A stretch of 64,000 nucleotides of DNA from NCBI GenBank assembly GCA_021772775.1, contig JAJFLH010000035.1, positions 62,001 to 126,000 of the forward strand, read 5' to 3'. The stretch's first letter is position 1; every line of letters starts with the position of its first letter. Source of the DNA: Mariprofundus sp. Its GTDB lineage: Bacteria; Pseudomonadota; Zetaproteobacteria; Mariprofundales; Mariprofundaceae. Of the stretch, positions 20,139-30,675 are shown one piece after another. Under the pieces are notes generated by a model. The model ran no database searches. It was not told the origin of the DNA and saw only the letters and a list, made by a program, of their open reading frames with translations. A program made the translations under genes and the position numbers.

Positions 20139-23100
20139 TCAATTCAATGGTGCAAACAGTGCATCAAGCTCTTCAGCTGACCACAGGGGTTGTTTGGTCG
20201 CATTTTTATTATGAATGGCATCGGCCAATTCACGTTTGCGCTCCTGCAGTTCCAAAATTTTCTCTTCCACAGACCCCTCAGTAATAAGCTTATAGACAAA
20301 CACCGCTTTATCTTGGCCAATTCGATGCGCCCGGTCTGTGGCCTGCCTTTCCACCGCAGGGTTCCACCATGGATCAAAGTGAATCACGGTATCTGCCGCA
20401 GTTAAATTCAGACCAACACCACCGGCCTTTAAACTGATCAGGAACAAGGGTACTTTCTCGTTCTGGAACATCTCAATAGGAGTAGACCTATCCTGTGTTT
20501 TGCCGGTCAACTTCACATAATCGATGTTTTGTTCTTTGAGCTCTTCTTCAATCAGTGAAAGCATCGAAGTAAACTGAGAAAACAGCAGAATACGTCGCCC
20601 TTCTTCAATCATTTCAGGCAGTAGCTCCATCAACATCTGTAATTTTGCTGATGCTGGCGCTTCACCCTGCAACCCATTCACCAGACGCGGATCACAACAC
20701 ACCTGTCGCATTTTCAACAACGCATCGAGTACAACAATCTGACTTTGTGATGACCCCATCGAAGCCATCGCATCACGCACCCGTTTTTGCATAGCCAAAC
20801 GCACACTTTCATACAATTCACGCTGCGGCCCTTCAATTTCGATACTGCGTATAATTTCCGTTTTTGCAGGCAGTTCCAGTGCAACATCTTCTTTACAACG
20901 CCTCAGCATGAATGGCCTTAGACGCACATTCAAGGCATCCTGGCGAGCTGTATCACCTTGAATTTCAATCGGTTTCCGGAACAGCTTGGTAAAACCTTTC
21001 AGGTCATGCAGATAACCGGGCATCAGAAAATCAAACTGAGCCCACAACTCACCCAAATGATTCTCTATCGGTGTACCTGTCATGCATAGCTTATGCTGCG
21101 CATTGAGTTGACGCACCAAACGAGCCACTTTCGATCTTGGATTTTTGATGTATTGAGCTTCATCGAGAATCAACAGATGCCAGTTTTGCGCTTCTAACAC
21201 TTCAAAGTCACGTGCCAACAGTGGGTATGTCGTAATAACCAGATCATAATCCGACAACGATCCAAAGTGCCTAGCACGATCCGGCCCATGTACCACCAAC
21301 AGGGAGAGGTTCGGCGTAAATTTTTCGGCCTCACGTCTCCAGTTGTGCATCAAGCTGGTCGGAGCAATCACCAGAGCAGGATGCTGCAAACGTCCCTCTT
21401 CTTTCTCTTTTAAAACATGGGCAAGTGCCTGTACTGTTTTCCCTAACCCCATATCATCGGCCATGATACCAGCCAAATTCATTTGACGAAGAAACTGCAT
21501 CCAGCTCAAACCTTCACGTTGATACTCACGCAGCTCAGCTTTAAGGTCGACAGGTACTTCACACACCGGCAAATTATCCAGGTCGGCCAGGTGTTTCATC
21601 TGCTTGAGCCATACACTCGAACTAATCTGTACCGGCTCAGCCGACTGACTCAAACTCTCCTCCAGTGCCAAAAGTTGCGGCACAGAGAGTTCAACCGTCG
21701 GATTGTCACTGGCTCCAGCAAATACATCCATCATAAAATGTAAAATATTGGCAACCATCTCTCCGGGAGCAGGTAATAGGCGCCCATCCGGAAGAGGCAA
21801 TGGAATATGTGCTTTTTCTTTCAATTGTGCCAATGAATCCGCTTTTAACAAATCAGGTTTACTGCCCACCCAACGCGCTAATGCATCAATCAGATCAATC
21901 TCATCTCCACTATCGAGTGTAACCATAAAGCTGGCCTGCCCCATCAAACTGCTGGAAGCATCCGAGCTACTTTTCTCCAGATTCAGCTCCCATGTAGAAG
22001 CCTGCTCAACACGAAAGGCAAAACCATCCGCGACCTCAACATTGAACCCCTTCTCCTTTAATTCAGGGACTTCATACAGCATCCATTCAGGCCAATCATC
22101 ATCGTCTGTCAGGCGGAATGCATGTTCGGGAAAATCGACATGGCTGGCAATTTTACTTTCATTGGCAAAATACAAACCGGCACGAGAGAGCATCTCTGCC
22201 GCCCCCTCTTCACAGGCCCGATCACGTGCATAATCAATAACTTTGTCTCCACGGATCGAACGCACCGATTTAGGCTGTTTGGATAAGGGTACTCTCTTGC
22301 CATCGTAATCAAAATAGAGCTCCACCACATGACACTGTTCCGGTGTTCTATAACCCCACTGTTGAGCCAGTTTCATCGTCTTGAGTTGAATAAACAGTAG
22401 CGGCTTCACCTCTCGGTGCACATGCAACAGATGTACCGGCCCCTGTACATCTTCGGGCAACTGGCGATTCACAGCCTCAATAGCTTCATCGGAGCAATCG
22501 AGTTCAACGGGTGGAATATTCAGCAAAATTTCCGCCACATCAGCAACCTGACCACTCTCAACCTGACCACAGGCATGTTGCTCAATATCAATGAACCAGG
22601 GCGGAGAGGTTGGCACAATCATTTCACCACTTGGCATGTGCAGTGTCAGATGCTGATCACCTCGCTCACCTAACTTCCAACCCCATTCACCATTACGCCT
22701 ATCCACCCGCTGCAATGCATCTGAATCTTTCGTCTGCCAATGACAACGCCCACTACTCAGCGCTCGTTTCAAGATTTTCAGACCCTGAGTTCCCTTGATA
22801 CGATAACCATGCAGGGACGACAGTGAACGATCCGTTGCAACTTCCCGCAACACACTTTCATCACTGGATAAGATAAAGTGTGGCGTGCTGTAATTCAGAA
22901 TGTTGCTTGGATTATAATCCTGCGATTTACCATAACTTCCCGATTTCAATAAACGAGCCGTAATAAAACGCAGCTGTACATTCAAATCACCATCAGGCTC
23001 CAGAATATACAACAAGCGCTGCTTCACTGTATCGGGAAACTCCTGATGCGCCACATTGCCATCACTGACCTGCTCTAGCGCCCCCAGCCATTGACCAAAG

Positions 23101-23426
23101 GCCATCGGCCCGGGTGATGAAACTGGAGCTGCTACATCATCCTGCTGATCCATCCATGCATACAACACCGCAGCAACATGCTTACAGTTTAATTTTTCCG
23201 GGCAGGTACATTCACCACGAATGTCCGAGTCCGATGGAAATTGAATCAACACTTCATAAGGTTTAGCAGCAGTTCCCTGCACATCCCCCATCAATTCAGT
23301 GCCCTCCTGTAGAGGTTCAACATCAGTGACTCGATCATGTTTAAAATATCGTTTACCGCGCATCGCAAAAGTATTGCCCACCCATGTTTTGATCAGGGCG
23401 TCGCTAATTTTAGGCATTTTACTCAT
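20139..23426 (-). CDS. SNF2/DEAD-box-like helicase with N-terminal SWIM zinc finger
   Basis: A 1095-residue Swi2/Snf2-type DNA translocase. A SWIM zinc finger (CTCPEKLNCKHVAAVLYAW, about residues 78-96) lies near the N-terminus. A long middle region follows. The helicase core occupies the last 450 residues: motif I MADDMGLGKTVQALA, motif II LLILDEAQYIKN, motif III CMTGTPIENH, and motif VI QATDRAHRIGQDKAVFVYKLI. Bacterial homologues of this kind (SNF2 with SWIM) are thought to remodel protein-DNA complexes, but no precise role is established. It sits between uvrB and ffh on the same strand. Stop-to-start gaps are 85 bases to ffh and 49 from uvrB. Confidence 0.93.
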   Translation of the reverse strand: MSKMPKISDALIKTWVGNTFAMRGKRYFKHDRVTDVEPLQEGTELMGDVQGTAAKPYEVLIQFPSDSDIRGECTCPEKLNCKHVAAVLYAWMDQQDDVAAPVSSPGPMAFGQWLGALEQVSDGNVAHQEFPDTVKQRLLYILEPDGDLNVQLRFITARLLKSGSYGKSQDYNPSNILNYSTPHFILSSDESVLREVATDRSLSSLHGYRIKGTQGLKILKRALSSGRCHWQTKDSDALQRVDRRNGEWGWKLGERGDQHLTLHMPSGEMIVPTSPPWFIDIEQHACGQVESGQVADVAEILLNIPPVELDCSDEAIEAVNRQLPEDVQGPVHLLHVHREVKPLLFIQLKTMKLAQQWGYRTPEQCHVVELYFDYDGKRVPLSKQPKSVRSIRGDKVIDYARDRACEEGAAEMLSRAGLYFANESKIASHVDFPEHAFRLTDDDDWPEWMLYEVPELKEKGFNVEVADGFAFRVEQASTWELNLEKSSSDASSSLMGQASFMVTLDSGDEIDLIDALARWVGSKPDLLKADSLAQLKEKAHIPLPLPDGRLLPAPGEMVANILHFMMDVFAGASDNPTVELSVPQLLALEESLSQSAEPVQISSSVWLKQMKHLADLDNLPVCEVPVDLKAELREYQREGLSWMQFLRQMNLAGIMADDMGLGKTVQALAHVLKEKEEGRLQHPALVIAPTSLMHNWRREAEKFTPNLSLLVVHGPDRARHFGSLSDYDLVITTYPLLARDFEVLEAQNWHLLILDEAQYIKNPRSKVARLVRQLNAQHKLCMTGTPIENHLGELWAQFDFLMPGYLHDLKGFTKLFRKPIEIQGDTARQDALNVRLRPFMLRRCKEDVALELPAKTEIIRSIEIEGPQRELYESVRLAMQKRVRDAMASMGSSQSQIVVLDALLKMRQVCCDPRLVNGLQGEAPASAKLQMLMELLPEMIEEGRRILLFSQFTSMLSLIEEELKEQNIDYVKLTGKTQDRSTPIEMFQNEKVPLFLISLKAGGVGLNLTAADTVIHFDPWWNPAVERQATDRAHRIGQDKAVFVYKLITEGSVEEKILELQERKRELADAIHNKNATKQPLWSAEELDALFAPLN

Positions 23427-23475
23427 TCAGTTCTTGATCCTTTTTCCATGACTCATTTATTGTTCTTGTCCACAT

Positions 23476-25443
23476 TCATCTCTGCAAACTCAGCAGTTCA
23501 TCACGATATGTAGCAGCATCTTCAAAACGCAAATCAGCAGCAGCTTCGGTCATCAAACGTTCCAAAGCATTGATACGCGCCTCTTTTTCTAACCCACTCA
23601 ACGGTTCAGGTTCAGCGATCTCAGGAATATGGGCGTAATCCATCTCATACACTGAACCAAGAATATCTTTTACTTCTGACCTCACCGTTTCAGGCGTGAT
23701 GCCATGTTGCTCATTGTAGGCCAACTGCTTTTCACGGCGGCGTTCAGTCTCAAACATTGCCCGCTGCATGGAGTTGGTGATTTTATCTGCATACAAAACC
23801 ACATAACCCTCAACATTTCGGGCAGCCCGACCTATGGTCTGAGTCAATGAACGCTCCGAGCGCAAAAAGCCCTCTTTATCGGCATCAAAAATTGCCACCA
23901 ACGCCACCTCTGGCAAATCCAGACCTTCACGCAACAGGTTAATTCCAATCAACACATCGAATATACCCAAGCGCAAGTCGCGCAGTATCTCCATGCGCTC
24001 CACGGTATCAATATCTGAATGCAGGTAGCGTACTTTCATACCCAGATTATTAAGGTATTCTGACAGGTCTTCAGCCATGCGTTTGGTTAAACATGTCGCC
24101 AAAACGCGAAAACCTTTGGCAATAACAAGGTTGGCTTCCGACACAAAATCATCCACCTGTGTTGATGCTGGACGCACCTCAATGGGTGGGTCAATCAAAC
24201 CGGTGGGACGAATAATCTGCTCTACCACCACACCACCACACTTATCCAGCTCATAAGGACCCGGAGTTGCAGAGACATAGATGGCCTGTGGCACCACAGA
24301 TTCAAATTCGTGGAATTGCAAAGGGCGATTATCCAATGCTGAAGGCAAACGAAACCCGAAATCAACCAGAGTCTGTTTACGCGAACGATCCCCTTTAAAC
24401 ATGCCGCCAATTTGCGGCACTGTCACATGCGACTCATCCAGCATGACAATCGCATTATTGGGTAGATAGTCCAACAGTGTTGGCGGTGAATCACCCGTTG
24501 GTCGACCGGTAAGATGGCGTGAATAGTTCTCTACCCCTGTGCAGTAGCCCACCTCTTGAATCATTTCCAAATCAAATATGGTGCGCTGCTCTAAACGCTG
24601 CGCTTCAACCAGTTTATTCTGATCATGCAAGTCGGCCAGCCGTTCAGCCAACTCATTGCGGATAGCATCCATCGCTTTGAGCAGCTGATCACGTGGTGTA
24701 ACAAAATGACTTTTCGGGAACACGGTATATTTATGCAGCACTTCCAAACGCTTCCCTGTCAGAGGGTCAAACTGGCTGATGGCGTCAATCTCATCACCAA
24801 AGAATTCAATGCGAATGGCAAAATCATCGGAGTGAGCTGGATAAACTTCCAAGACATCACCGCGCAAACGAAATGTGCCACGATGAAAATCCATATCATT
24901 GCGCTGATACTGCAGTTCAACCAGCTTATTCACGGCAGCGCGTTGATCAACCTCACGCCCCACTTCAAAATAGAGTAACATATTTGAATAAGCTTCAGGA
25001 CTGCCAAGCCCGTAAATGCACGATACAGAAGCCACAACAATCACATCCTCGCGCTCCAATAACACACGCGTAGCCGAATGACGCATGCGGTCAATCTGTT
25101 CATTGATCGCAGAATCTTTCTCGATATAGGTATCACTCGACGGCACATACGCTTCGGGCTGGTAATAATCATAATAAGAGACAAAGTATTCTACGGCATT
25201 ATTCGGAAAAAACTGTTTGAACTCGCCATACAACTGCGCAGCCAAAGTCTTGTTGGGGGCTAGAATAAGTGTCGGTTTTTGCGTACGCTCAATCACGCAG
25301 GCCATACTATAGGTCTTGCCTGAGCCCGTGACGCCAAGCAACGTCTGATGAAGGGCACCCTCATCTATGCCTTGAACAAGCTCAGCAATAGCCTGTGGCT
25401 GATCGCCCCGGGGGCGGAAATTTCCTGTCAGTTCAAAGCGCAT
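23476..25443 (-). CDS. uvrB: Excinuclease ABC subunit B
   Basis: A 655-residue UvrB, the helicase-like subunit that verifies DNA damage after UvrA and recruits UvrC. It has the Walker [15 protein letters not shown], the beta-hairpin tyrosines [21 protein letters not shown] (about residues 87-107), the DEAD-type motif MLDESHVT and helicase motif [11 protein letters not shown]. The C-terminal UVR domain ([25 protein letters not shown]) contacts UvrC. Length is normal. It opens the group uvrB-SNF2-ffh-uvrA on the minus strand. The palindrome CACTAT-N7-ATAGTG (about 25565-25583) lies upstream but is not a recognised operator. Confidence 0.97.
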   Translation of the reverse strand: MRFELTGNFRPRGDQPQAIAELVQGIDEGALHQTLLGVTGSGKTYSMACVIERTQKPTLILAPNKTLAAQLYGEFKQFFPNNAVEYFVSYYDYYQPEAYVPSSDTYIEKDSAINEQIDRMRHSATRVLLEREDVIVVASVSCIYGLGSPEAYSNMLLYFEVGREVDQRAAVNKLVELQYQRNDMDFHRGTFRLRGDVLEVYPAHSDDFAIRIEFFGDEIDAISQFDPLTGKRLEVLHKYTVFPKSHFVTPRDQLLKAMDAIRNELAERLADLHDQNKLVEAQRLEQRTIFDLEMIQEVGYCTGVENYSRHLTGRPTGDSPPTLLDYLPNNAIVMLDESHVTVPQIGGMFKGDRSRKQTLVDFGFRLPSALDNRPLQFHEFESVVPQAIYVSATPGPYELDKCGGVVVEQIIRPTGLIDPPIEVRPASTQVDDFVSEANLVIAKGFRVLATCLTKRMAEDLSEYLNNLGMKVRYLHSDIDTVERMEILRDLRLGIFDVLIGINLLREGLDLPEVALVAIFDADKEGFLRSERSLTQTIGRAARNVEGYVVLYADKITNSMQRAMFETERRREKQLAYNEQHGITPETVRSEVKDILGSVYEMDYAHIPEIAEPEPLSGLEKEARINALERLMTEAAADLRFEDAATYRDELLSLQR

Positions 25444-25731
25444 CGCGCGATGCTAACCCCAAGCAAAATTGAATCCAGCATCTATTCACAATAACTCTAT
25501 TTTTTCACTATAACAGAGGGGCTGTTCTCTCCCATTATGATAAACCTGCAGTAAGGTTTTTATTCACTATCTAATATATAGTGATCATTCGCTTCCAGCC
25601 CTAAAGCCGGGATGGAAACAACACAATCCAAGATTATATAACATCTAGTCAAATCATCTATTGTAACTGGCCGAATCATTAGCGTAAAAAGCAGCATTAA
25701 ACTCTATCTCGCAGACAGAGCTAAGACTTAG

Positions 25732-26139
25732 CTACAGATTCCGGTCATCCTGCACCACTTCAAGCAGAATACCGCTGGGGTCTTTGATAAAGAAATAATC
25801 GATCCCCGTTCGTCCCTGATTCACTTCAACACCATCAGCCAGCCCCAATGCCCGCAAATGACATTTAGCGGCATCGATGTCTGCCACACGCAGTCCAAAA
25901 TGTTTAACACCAATGCGGGGTAAATCCGTCACCAAAGCCTGTGATGATCCTGGTGCGGCATCACACTCGGCAAAACAAAACAGCTCCAGCACTGTTTCCC
26001 CATGTTTCAGATGTACGATTGAAACTCCGCCATCATCAGCGCTCCAACGATAGGCAGGTGAAAAACCGAACACCCCATAAAACTCAATTGATGCCTCCAG
26101 GCTCTGCACACTCAATGCAACGTGATGAAAACTAAACAT
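25732..26139 (-). CDS. VOC (glyoxalase/dioxygenase) superfamily protein
   Basis: A 135-residue protein of two beta-alpha-beta-beta-beta units. It opens MFSFHHVALSVQSLEASIEF and carries potential metal ligands at His (FHHVALSV), Glu (TVLELFCF), His (VKHFGLRV) and Glu (GILLEVVQ). These positions match the glyoxalase I pattern, so it probably binds a divalent metal. The ATG at 26139 has GGAGGG six to eight bases upstream. An in-frame TTG at 26154 sits inside the upstream signal. The substrate is unknown; VOC proteins include lactoylglutathione lyases, epimerases and resistance enzymes. It is monocistronic. Confidence 0.82.
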   Translation of the reverse strand: MFSFHHVALSVQSLEASIEFYGVFGFSPAYRWSADDGGVSIVHLKHGETVLELFCFAECDAAPGSSQALVTDLPRIGVKHFGLRVADIDAAKCHLRALGLADGVEVNQGRTGIDYFFIKDPSGILLEVVQDDRNL

Positions 26140-26530
26140 TCTGTTGCCCTCCAAAAGTGCAATGGAAGCATACCAGCTTCAATTAAACCAGCATGTAGAG
26201 TGCGAGCTTTTATCCCTTCCTCCCTTACTTCAAACATCCAGGACAGAGATTTATAGCCAATCAACCGCCTGCCATTCTGGATTCGGAATCGATGATTAGC
26301 ATCTACTTAAATCGATGAGCCCAAGCTTCAAACAGATGCTCTGCGGCAGTGTTAATACGTTTCATGATCAATACTGATTCTAAGACAAATCATCCTTAAT
26401 ATGATCTTAGCCAGACCTGCCTGTATTCTTAAGAGATCAAAGCACAAAAAATCCATCCTAAAGTCTGCAGAAAGATTACCGATATGTTGTAGTGATCGCA
26501 CAACAATATAGGTGGTACACGGATTCCTCC

Positions 26531-26564
26531 TGCGCTTAGCGCAACCCATGGGAAATGATTTCCC
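26531..26564. repeat. Two adjacent perfect palindromes upstream of a small gene
   Basis: TGCGCTTAGCGCA (26531-26543) and GGGAAATGATTTCCC (26550-26564) are both perfect inverted repeats around a single centre base, separated by six bases. They lie 46 bases before the start of the 104-residue gene at 26611. They could be protein-binding sites or hairpins in the leader. No T-run follows, so a terminator is unlikely. The rest of the 456-base gap (26155-26610) shows nothing else I recognise. Confidence 0.5.
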
Positions 26565-26610
26565 AGCTCACAAACAAAAGCGATCAAACTAACCTTGTGA
26601 GGAGGACTCT

Positions 26611-26925
26611 ATGATTATTTTACCTACAACCACACCGGCAGCTGTGATCGATCAAAGCAGTGTCAACCAGTCTCAGCAACAACAAGTATCCAGCGCCGAA
26701 CAGTCCAGAAAGGCAACTGTAACCGTTCAACTCTCTTCAGAGGCGCGTGAATTGGCTGGAGCGGAGAACAAAGAGGCAGCACCACAACAAAAAGCTGAAA
26801 TTCAGTTGAGAATTGAGGCTCACGCCGATAAACTGGTGAATTTAGCTGCTGAAGCACAAAAACAGCAACCTATAAACGAAACAACCAATCGACCAGAAAA
26901 CAATAAAATTGATATTGTTGTATAA
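26611..26925 (+). CDS. Small Gln-rich protein of unknown function
   Basis: A 104-residue soluble protein with no signal peptide or membrane helix. The first half is rich in Gln, Ser, Thr and Ala. A segment KATVTVQLSSEAREL (residues about 34-48) resembles the conserved 'V.LS.EAREL' motif found in FlgM-like and other small motility-associated proteins. A Gln/Ala/Lys helix follows (about 60-92). AGGAGG lies eight bases before the ATG, so translation is probably strong. The motif is too short to claim FlgM function, and the gene is not next to the flagellar block. Function unknown. Confidence 0.68.
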   Translation: MIILPTTTPAAVIDQSSVNQSQQQQVSSAEQSRKATVTVQLSSEARELAGAENKEAAPQQKAEIQLRIEAHADKLVNLAAEAQKQQPINETTNRPENNKIDIVV

Positions 26926-27118
26926 ATAGACACTCTCTATTGCTTCTTCTTCCCCGCAGTAAGCCGCTTTCTTCATAGAAGATCACCGGTTTCATTAGAC
27001 TAATTCACGTTCAAACAGAGAGACTTATACGAAAGCTCGCCTCAAAGTGGAATCTGAAGCTTAATTAACCTAGTATTCGGGCTTCTTATCCAAGCGATGA
27101 TGGGGTGAAGTAAAAACA

Positions 27119-27355
27119 ATGAACGAACTGATGCAACAAGGTCTGCAATTGATGGCACTAGGAATGGGGGTAGTTTTCTTATTTTTGGGCCTACTTATTG
27201 GCGTAATTAGCTTGGTATCCCAAGTGATTCAAAAATTTGAAACGGCTCCAGTTGAGGCTGCTAACGCCTCGACCTCCACTGAGAATGACCTCATTGAAGT
27301 CATCACAGAAGCTGTCAAACAATACCGTTCTGACCACCCCAACCGCAAAGGATAA
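27119..27355 (+). CDS. oadG: Oxaloacetate decarboxylase gamma subunit
   Basis: A 78-residue small membrane protein. One hydrophobic helix (MALGMGVVFLFLGLLIGVIS) lies near the N-terminus and a polar Ser/Thr/Glu-rich tail follows. This matches OadG, the subunit that anchors the alpha subunit to the membrane and helps assemble the complex. The assignment is strengthened by position: it lies 30 bases upstream of oadA and oadB follows. The tail lacks an obvious His/Asp-rich Zn site, which some OadG proteins have. It is the first gene of the probable oadG-oadA-oadB-HIT-dciA-Tim44 operon. Confidence 0.88.
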   Translation: MNELMQQGLQLMALGMGVVFLFLGLLIGVISLVSQVIQKFETAPVEAANASTSTENDLIEVITEAVKQYRSDHPNRKG

Positions 27356-27385
27356 ACGAACTATTTTTTCAGGAGACATCTTCAG

Positions 27386-29164
27386 ATGAATCAGCCGCTC
27401 GGAATTACCGAACTCGTCCTTCGTGACGGTCATCAGTCGCTATTGGCCACACGCATGCGTATTGAAGACATGCTACCGATAGCAGAAAAGTTAGATAAAG
27501 TTGGCTATTGGTCCGCTGAATTATGGGGCGGTGCTACTTTTGATTCCTGCATCCGCTATCTGGGTGAAGATCCTTGGGAGCGCCTGCGCCTGCTGAGTGA
27601 GGCTATGCCCAATACCCGCTCTCAAATGCTGTTTCGTGGCCAGAATATTCTTGGTTATCGCCATTATGCTGATGATGTCGTTAACACATTCGTAGAACGC
27701 GCGGCCAAAAATGGAATGGATGTGTTCCGTATTTTCGATGCCATGAATGATATGCGCAATCTTGAGACGGCCGTTAAAGCCACCCTTAAAGTTGGCAAAC
27801 ATGCTCAGGGCACAATCTCTTATACGGTTAGTCCAGTGCACACACTCGATATGTCGGTGGATATGGGCAAACAGCTTGAGGATATGGGCTGCCAATCGAT
27901 CTGTATTAAAGATATGTCCGGCCTGCTCAAACCTTATGTTGCAAAAGAGCTGGTTAGCCGTTTAAAAGAGTCCGTAGCCATTCCAATTTCACTGCATTCG
28001 CATGCAACTACCGGCATGAGTACTGCAGCAATTGTTAAAGCCGTTGAAGCAGGCATTGATATGGTCGACACCAGCATTTCATCCATGAGTCACACTTATG
28101 GCCATTCGGCGACAGAATCCGTTGTCGCAATTTTCGAAGATGAACCACGTGCTACAGGCCTAGACCTTAAGTTATTGGAAGAGATCGCAGCTGACTTGAG
28201 AGTGATTCGCAAAAAATATTCAAAATTTGAAGGATCTTTACGTGGCATCGATTCACGTATTCTTGTGGCCCAAGTTCCCGGTGGCATGCTAACGAATTTG
28301 GAAAGCCAACTGGTCTTGCAAAATGCTGATGACCGTTTTGATGAAGTACTACAAGAGATCCCACGTGTACGTGAAGACCTGGGCTTCATACCACTTGTTA
28401 CACCGACCTCTCAGATTGTTGGAACACAGGCTGTTTTCAATGTATTGACAGGTGAGCGCTATCGCACTGTTACCAAAGAAACCCTTGGTATTTTAAAAGG
28501 CGAATATGGAAAAACTCCTGCCCCAGTTAATAGTGAATTGCAGACTAAGGTTCTTGAAGGTGGCAAACCAATTACTTGTCGCCCGGCAGATCTGATTGAA
28601 GATGAAATGGATCGATTGACTTTGGAATTGGCCAGTGTTGCTGCTGAAAAAGGCTTTGAACTGTCTGATAACCTGGTCGATGACGTTCTCATCTACGCCC
28701 TATTTCCACAAATCGGTCTGAAATACCTCCAAAATCGTGAAAACCCAGATGCATTTGAAACAGCGCCTTGGCTTGAAGAGGAAGAGGACTTGATCGCTCC
28801 GTCTGTCTCTGAACGTTATAATATTAGCGTCAATGGTACAGACTACGATGTTGTCGTTTCCCCTGAAGGTGCGGTCACATCACTGCACCCTATAGATGCA
28901 GAACCGGCTTCACATGCTGCACCTGTTGCTGCACCTGCTTTAAATGTACCTACAACATCTATTGCTGCACCTATGGCCGGAAATATATTCAAAATCAATG
29001 TCGCACCAAACCAAAAGATTAAGGATGGTGATGTTATTTTGATCATGGAAGCGATGAAAATGGAGACTGAAGTCCGCTCCACGCATGGCGGCACTATTGT
29101 CAGTATCGAAGTCAAAGAGGGTGACACTGTCTCTGTTGGCCAGACTCTGGTTACTATCGCATGA
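27386..29164 (+). CDS. oadA: Oxaloacetate decarboxylase alpha subunit (biotin carboxyltransferase)
   Basis: A 592-residue soluble subunit. The N-terminal carboxyltransferase TIM barrel starts [15 protein letters not shown] (metal-binding Asp) and contains HSHATTG, the metal site. The C-terminal biotinyl domain carries the biotin-attachment motif EAMKMET at about residue 556-562, within an Ala/Pro-rich linker and a 75-residue lipoyl-like fold. It moves carboxyl from oxaloacetate to biotin. The neighbouring oadB then decarboxylates it and exports Na+. It could in principle be a pyruvate carboxylase PycB, but the adjacent gamma and beta genes favour Oad. The stop overlaps the oadB start by four bases. 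Confidence 0.95.
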   Translation: MNQPLGITELVLRDGHQSLLATRMRIEDMLPIAEKLDKVGYWSAELWGGATFDSCIRYLGEDPWERLRLLSEAMPNTRSQMLFRGQNILGYRHYADDVVNTFVERAAKNGMDVFRIFDAMNDMRNLETAVKATLKVGKHAQGTISYTVSPVHTLDMSVDMGKQLEDMGCQSICIKDMSGLLKPYVAKELVSRLKESVAIPISLHSHATTGMSTAAIVKAVEAGIDMVDTSISSMSHTYGHSATESVVAIFEDEPRATGLDLKLLEEIAADLRVIRKKYSKFEGSLRGIDSRILVAQVPGGMLTNLESQLVLQNADDRFDEVLQEIPRVREDLGFIPLVTPTSQIVGTQAVFNVLTGERYRTVTKETLGILKGEYGKTPAPVNSELQTKVLEGGKPITCRPADLIEDEMDRLTLELASVAAEKGFELSDNLVDDVLIYALFPQIGLKYLQNRENPDAFETAPWLEEEEDLIAPSVSERYNISVNGTDYDVVVSPEGAVTSLHPIDAEPASHAAPVAAPALNVPTTSIAAPMAGNIFKINVAPNQKIKDGDVILIMEAMKMETEVRSTHGGTIVSIEVKEGDTVSVGQTLVTIA

Positions 29165-30303
29165 TGGAAAGTGAACTATTCAATAAACTCTGGGTAACTA
29201 CCGGCATCGCCAATTTAGAATGGGGCCAGTTACTGATGATCGCCGTTGGTCTACTGTTGCTATTCTTGGCCATTGTTAAAAAGTATGAACCGCTACTGCT
29301 CTTACCCATGGGCTTTGGTGCCATCCTTAGTAATATTCCTATTGCTGCTATTTCCGGCCCCGATGGACTACTGGGCTTACTCTATACAGTCGGTATCGAA
29401 ACAGGTGTCTTCCCCTTGCTCATTTTTATGGGGGTGGGAGCACTAACAGACTTTGGTGCCTTGATTGCCATGCCGAGAACACTGTTACTCGGTGCTGCTG
29501 CACAATTTGGCATCTTCACTACCCTACTCGGAGCACTGGCGCTAAATTACATTCCCGGTTTCGAATTCAGCATGGCTGATGCTGCTGCTATCGGCATCAT
29601 CGGAGGTGCGGATGGGCCAACAGCCATCTTCCTCGCCTCAAAATTAGCGCCAGATCTTCTCGGTGCGATTGCCGTGGCGGCTTACTCTTACATGGCGCTG
29701 GTGCCAATCATACAGCCACCGATCATGAAGCTATTGACTACAGAGAAAGAGCGTAAAGTAAAAATGGCGCAACTTCGTCATGTCAGTAAAGCTGAGAAAA
29801 TCGCTTTCCCACTTATTGTTCTTATCCTTTGCATCATCTTTTTGCCAACTGCTGCGCCACTCATCGGCATGCTTACGTTTGGTAATTTGCTGCGTGAATC
29901 GGGTGTGGTGGATCGTCTCTCCAATGCGGCCCAGCATGAAATCATCAATATTGTAACCATATTCTTAGGTCTATCGGTCGGCTCCAAGCTTGAAGCCAGC
30001 CATTTCCTGAATGTTGAAACACTAGGTATTCTGCTGCTTGGCATGGTTGCCTTTGGTGTGGGTACTGCTACCGGAGTCCTGATGGGTAAAGTGATGTATC
30101 GCCTCTCTAACGGAAAAGTTAATCCGCTCATTGGTGCAGCAGGTGTATCTGCCGTACCTATGGCAGCTCGCGTGGTCAATAAAGTAGGTTTAGAAACCGA
30201 TCACCACAACTTTCTGCTGATGCACGCTATGGGGCCAAATGTAGCCGGTGTCATTGGTTCTGCCGTAGCCGCAGGTGTACTCTTAGCCATTGTCGGTGCT
30301 TAA
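29161..30303 (+). CDS. oadB: Oxaloacetate decarboxylase beta subunit (Na+ pump)
   Basis: A 380-residue polytopic membrane protein with about nine to ten hydrophobic helices. Hallmarks of the OadB/MmdB/GcdB family are seen: [26 protein letters not shown] with the conserved Asp, the [17 protein letters not shown] segment (Na+ and carboxybiotin site), and [12 protein letters not shown]. It uses the free energy of decarboxylation to export Na+. The start (ATGATG at 29161) overlaps the oadA stop. The family also serves malonate and glutaconyl-CoA, but the alpha subunit here fits oxaloacetate. Confidence 0.95.
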   Translation: MMESELFNKLWVTTGIANLEWGQLLMIAVGLLLLFLAIVKKYEPLLLLPMGFGAILSNIPIAAISGPDGLLGLLYTVGIETGVFPLLIFMGVGALTDFGALIAMPRTLLLGAAAQFGIFTTLLGALALNYIPGFEFSMADAAAIGIIGGADGPTAIFLASKLAPDLLGAIAVAAYSYMALVPIIQPPIMKLLTTEKERKVKMAQLRHVSKAEKIAFPLIVLILCIIFLPTAAPLIGMLTFGNLLRESGVVDRLSNAAQHEIINIVTIFLGLSVGSKLEASHFLNVETLGILLLGMVAFGVGTATGVLMGKVMYRLSNGKVNPLIGAAGVSAVPMAARVVNKVGLETDHHNFLLMHAMGPNVAGVIGSAVAAGVLLAIVGA

Positions 30304-30321
30304 TTGTCAGGAGGCTCATGC

Positions 30322-30654
30322 ATGACTACAAACTGCCTGTTTTGTAAAATTATTGCCGGAGATATCCCATCTAATAAAGTGTACGAGGATAAGGATGTGT
30401 TCGCCTTTCATGATATTCACCCGAAAGCGCCCACACATGTATTAGTGATTCCTAAACAACATATTGCCACTCTGACTGATTGTGATGACAATGCCCTACT
30501 GGGGGCGTTGATGGATAGAGTTCGCCATATTGCTGATGATGAATTGAAACTGGCGGCTGGATATCGTGTGATTATCAATGTTCGCGAAGGTGGTGGTCAG
30601 GAAGTGTTTCATCTGCATGCCCATATTCTCGGTGGTAAAAAACTACCATTTTGA
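30322..30654 (+). CDS. HIT-family nucleotide-binding protein
   Basis: A 110-residue member of the histidine-triad family, which hydrolyses phosphoramidate or adenylyl bonds of nucleotides (HinT-like). The N-terminus CLFCKIIAGDIPSNKVYEDKD and the triad motif HLHAHILGG near the C-terminus are both present. The start is the ATG at 30322, with AGGAGG seven bases upstream; the more upstream TTG would lie inside that signal. It follows oadB by 18 bases. Its place in the oad operon is common among bacteria but a functional link is not established. Confidence 0.92.
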   Translation: MTTNCLFCKIIAGDIPSNKVYEDKDVFAFHDIHPKAPTHVLVIPKQHIATLTDCDDNALLGALMDRVRHIADDELKLAAGYRVIINVREGGGQEVFHLHAHILGGKKLPF

Positions 30655-30675
30655 TTTCCTGATAATAATCTTACT

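Noticed and set aside
21703-22233. A 176-residue plus-strand frame inside the SNF2 gene
   Set aside because: Antisense shadow; no ribosome-binding site and Ser-rich composition.
25542-25583. AAACCT/AGGTTT hairpin with T-run and a CACTAT/ATAGTG palindrome near the uvrB start
   Set aside because: The stem is only six bases and no gene ends nearby on the plus strand; the palindrome matches no known operator (no LexA pattern).
27386-29164. Reading oadA as pyruvate carboxylase subunit B
   Set aside because: The carboxyltransferase part alone cannot tell them apart, but adjacent oadG and oadB genes favour the Na+-pumping decarboxylase.
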